Assembly (NCBI RefSeq): GCF_035917335.1
Contig: NZ_CP109067.1
Span: 2,479,001 to 2,543,000, forward strand
DNA: 64,000 nt
From: Micromonospora sp. NBC_01813
GTDB lineage: Bacteria > Actinomycetota > Actinomycetes > Mycobacteriales > Micromonosporaceae
Reading direction: 5' to 3'
Part shown: positions 62,089 through 64,000 of the stretch, piece by piece
How the letters are laid out: every line of letters starts with the position of its first letter
Numbering within the stretch: position 1 is the first letter of the stretch
Program-made: the position numbers and the translations under genes
Notes under the pieces: model-generated
Database searches by the model: none
Seen by the model: only the letters and a program-made list of their open reading frames with translations
Told to the model about the DNA's origin: nothing

Positions 62089-62096
62089 GGTGGTGG

Positions 62097-63362
62097 TCAG
62101 TCGACCTCGGAGTTGACCCGCTCGGCCATCTCGGCGAGTCCGGCGTCGACGGTCCGCTCGCCGATCATGATCAGCTCGTGTTCCTCGGTGAGGATGGTGT
62201 CGACGTCGGAGGACCGCTCGTCGACCGGCATCTCCAGGACCACCTCGTCCGGCTGGAACGCCTTCTGGGCGACCTCGTCGTTGGTCATGCCCTCGACCCC
62301 GAAGTAGGTCTCGGTGATCGTCTCGTCGGAGTACGCCGGGAAGACGCCGATCTTGGCGATCGCCGCCGCACCGTCCGGGCCGGCGGCCCAGGCCACGAAG
62401 GTACGGGCGGCTTCGGCGTTGCGGGCCTTGTTGTTGACCGCGAACGCGGTCGGCGAGCCGAAGGTGGTCACCGGGCCGCCCTCGGCGACCTGCGGCAACG
62501 GGGCGATGCCCCAGTCGACGGTGGTGGTGCCGGCCTTCTTCTCCTCGATCAGCCGGGCGGCGTACCAGGTGCCCATCGGCAGCATCGCGGCCTTCTCGGT
62601 GGCGAACATCGTGTGGTACTGGACCTTCTGCGTCGAGGCGGTCGCCCACGGCATGGTGGCGCCGGCGGTCTGCAGGTCGAGCACCATGTCGTACCGGTCC
62701 TTGATGAACCCGTAGTCGCCGCCGACCAGGTCACCGCCGGTCTGCGCGGCCGCCGTCGAGTGGATGATCGACCGCCAGGTGTGGTGGTAGGTGCCGTAGA
62801 CGGTGTCCTGGCCGCTGCCGCTGGTCAACTCCTTGGCCAGGTCGGCGTACTCGGCCCAGGTGAGGTTGGCGAGGTCGGCGCCGGAGTCGGCCAGCAGCGT
62901 CTTGTTGTAGTACAAAACCCAGAAATCCTGCCGGTACGGCAGCGCGAAGTAGTCACCGTCGAGGTTGAACGGCTCCAGGCTGAGGTACTTGCTCTGGTCG
63001 AGTGTGCCCGCTTCGTCGGCGACCGACGCCAACTGCCCACGCAGCGCGTACCGGGAGTAGTCGGTGACGTTCTTCATGGTCAGCACGTCGGTGCGGTCCC
63101 CGCCGGCCAGCATGGTGGTGACCTTCTCGGCGTAGTCGTCGGCCAGGATGTCGACCGGCTCGACGTCGATGTCGGGGTGCGCGGCCTCGAAGGCCTCGAT
63201 CAACGTCTTGAACTCGGGCGTGTTCTCGTAGTTCCACAGGGCGACGGTCAGGATCTCCCGGCCGTCGGAGCCGACGGCCGGGTCGTCGCCGCCTCCGCAT
63301 CCGGTGACGGCGAGGGCCAGCGCGGTGGCGGCGGCCAGTCCGGCGGCGAGACGTCTGTTCAT
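62097..63362 (-). CDS. Carbohydrate ABC transporter substrate-binding lipoprotein
   Basis: Binding protein of 421 residues (CUT1 family 1). Signal with lipobox AVTGCG. The fold shows VALWNYENTPEFKTLIEAFEAAHPDIDVEPVDI and LPYRQDFWVLYYNKTLL near the sugar site; WGIAPLPQVAEGGPVTTFGSPTAFAV is typical of oligosaccharide binders. ATG after GGAG. Substrate unknown; the neighbouring 2-hydroxyacid dehydrogenase and DUF624 protein point to an oligosaccharide from plant or glycan breakdown. Confidence 0.9.
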   Translation of the reverse strand: MNRRLAAGLAAATALALAVTGCGGGDDPAVGSDGREILTVALWNYENTPEFKTLIEAFEAAHPDIDVEPVDILADDYAEKVTTMLAGGDRTDVLTMKNVTDYSRYALRGQLASVADEAGTLDQSKYLSLEPFNLDGDYFALPYRQDFWVLYYNKTLLADSGADLANLTWAEYADLAKELTSGSGQDTVYGTYHHTWRSIIHSTAAAQTGGDLVGGDYGFIKDRYDMVLDLQTAGATMPWATASTQKVQYHTMFATEKAAMLPMGTWYAARLIEEKKAGTTTVDWGIAPLPQVAEGGPVTTFGSPTAFAVNNKARNAEAARTFVAWAAGPDGAAAIAKIGVFPAYSDETITETYFGVEGMTNDEVAQKAFQPDEVVLEMPVDERSSDVDTILTEEHELIMIGERTVDAGLAEMAERVNSEVD

Positions 63363-63424
63363 AGGACTACTCCTTCGAGGGTGCGGGTGTGGTTGGGACG
63401 GGGGGGCAGGTCTGCGGGTGGTGG

Positions 63425-64000
63425 TCAGGCGTGCAGCGCGAACGCCTCCGGGGTGATCTCGGCGCGCAGCGGCTCGGCGGCGACCCACCGGGCGAGTTCG
63501 TCGAGGGTGTGGTCGGTCAGCCGGCGGATCTCCGTACCGAGCGAGCCGGCCAGGTGCGGGGTGACCATGACGTTCGGGGTGTCGCGCAGCGCGGCGCCGG
63601 TGGGTAGCGGCTCGGGGTCGGTGACGTCGAGGATCGCGAAGAGTCGACCGGAGCGGCACTGGGCGGCGAGCGCCGCCGAGTCGACCAGACTCCCCCGGGC
63701 CGTGTTGATCACCGTGGCGTGGTCGGGCAGCAGCGCGAGTTCGGCCGCGCCGATCATGCGGTACGTGCTCGGCAGTTCCGGCGCGTGCAGGGTCAGGATC
63801 TCGCTGCGCGCCAGCAGCTCAGGCAGGTCGACCAGGGTTCCGCCGGCCGAGGCGACCTCGGCCGGGTCGGCGTGCGGGTCGGCGACCAGGCACTGTGCCG
63901 AGTCGAGGAAGCCGATCAGCTCCACCACCCGGCGGCCGATCCGGGAGAAGCCGACGACGCCGATGGTGCGGCGGTAGTTGGACAGGTCGCCGTGTCCGTG
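63425..64000 (-). CDS. 2-hydroxyacid dehydrogenase (5' end beyond window)
   Basis: NAD-dependent D-isomer-specific dehydrogenase; about 190 C-terminal residues are visible. The dinucleotide fold TIGVVGFSRIGRRVVELIGF (a G-x-x-x-x-G variant near the right edge), the NTARGSLVDSAALAAQCRSGRLFAILDVTDPEPLP signature and the catalytic His in VTPHLAGS mark the family. Catalytic Arg is in NTARGS. It lies 62 bp upstream of the binding-protein gene on the same strand and is probably the start of the importer operon or part of it. The N-terminus is off the window. Confidence 0.85.
   Translation of the reverse strand, partial: HGHGDLSNYRRTIGVVGFSRIGRRVVELIGFLDSAQCLVADPHADPAEVASAGGTLVDLPELLARSEILTLHAPELPSTYRMIGAAELALLPDHATVINTARGSLVDSAALAAQCRSGRLFAILDVTDPEPLPTGAALRDTPNVMVTPHLAGSLGTEIRRLTDHTLDELARWVAAEPLRAEITPEAFALHA

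Noticed and set aside
1-64000. tRNA, rRNA, integrase or insertion-sequence signals
   Set aside because: No conserved RNA gene blocks, transposase motifs or terminal inverted repeats with target duplications were seen on either strand.

Overview
This window is high-GC DNA with GTG starts, frequent 4-bp GTGA/ATGA stop-start overlaps, secreted CBM2 enzymes, SARP-free regulators of XRE/PadR/HutC type and a B12-controlled ribonucleotide reductase. That combination points to a filamentous actinomycete, most likely of the Micromonosporaceae; the family-level call is inference from gene content. It is a chromosomal accessory-plus-housekeeping stretch. I saw no tRNA, rRNA, CRISPR array, integrase or insertion sequence.

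Left part (1-9.4 kb): a CoA-chemistry cluster with an SsuA/TauA-type ABC importer, an acyl-CoA ligase, a MaoC-like hotdog protein, an enoyl-CoA hydratase, a two-cupin protein, an MFS transporter, a nitronate-monooxygenase-like flavoprotein and an Asp/Glu-racemase-like protein. A 10-mer, TCNGACTTTT, recurs four times before its transcription units, always in the sense of the gene downstream, so these genes look like one regulon. I do not recognise the pathway. Then come an ECF42-type sigma factor with its YCII/DGPF partner, a PadR regulator, and nrdAB behind a cobalamin riboswitch.

Middle (15.7-43 kb): an MFS transporter; a copper export/peroxidase operon (copC, PCuAC chaperone, Tat-exported DyP peroxidase); MFS plus GH88; an acyl-CoA dehydrogenase; a tightly coupled operon joining a tandem CoA-transferase and an adenylate-forming ligase to a complete zinc/manganese-type ABC importer; a siderophore-interacting protein under a DtxR-type iron box; two adjacent SPFH membrane proteins; a nitroreductase; the glyoxylate-shunt pair aceAB with a divergent ramB-type regulator; a DEDDh exonuclease-TerB-BRCT protein; and a trpB-trpA-gntR operon with a tandem operator.

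Right part (43-64 kb): two secreted CE1-type esterases whose linker plus CBM2 modules are almost identical in DNA, a VapBC module, a secreted three-repeat protein of unknown function, a very large secreted GH59-like multidomain glycosidase broken by one missing base, an ATPase-nuclease with its own dyad operator, two XRE regulators (one with a visible TPR-like helical region), a decayed nucleotidyltransferase fragment beside its usual partner, a peptidase E, and a carbohydrate ABC importer operon with DUF624 protein and a 2-hydroxyacid dehydrogenase running off the right edge.

The best candidates for undescribed biology are the TCNGACTTTT regulon at the left and the CoA-transferase/ligase/metal-importer operon at 23-29 kb.
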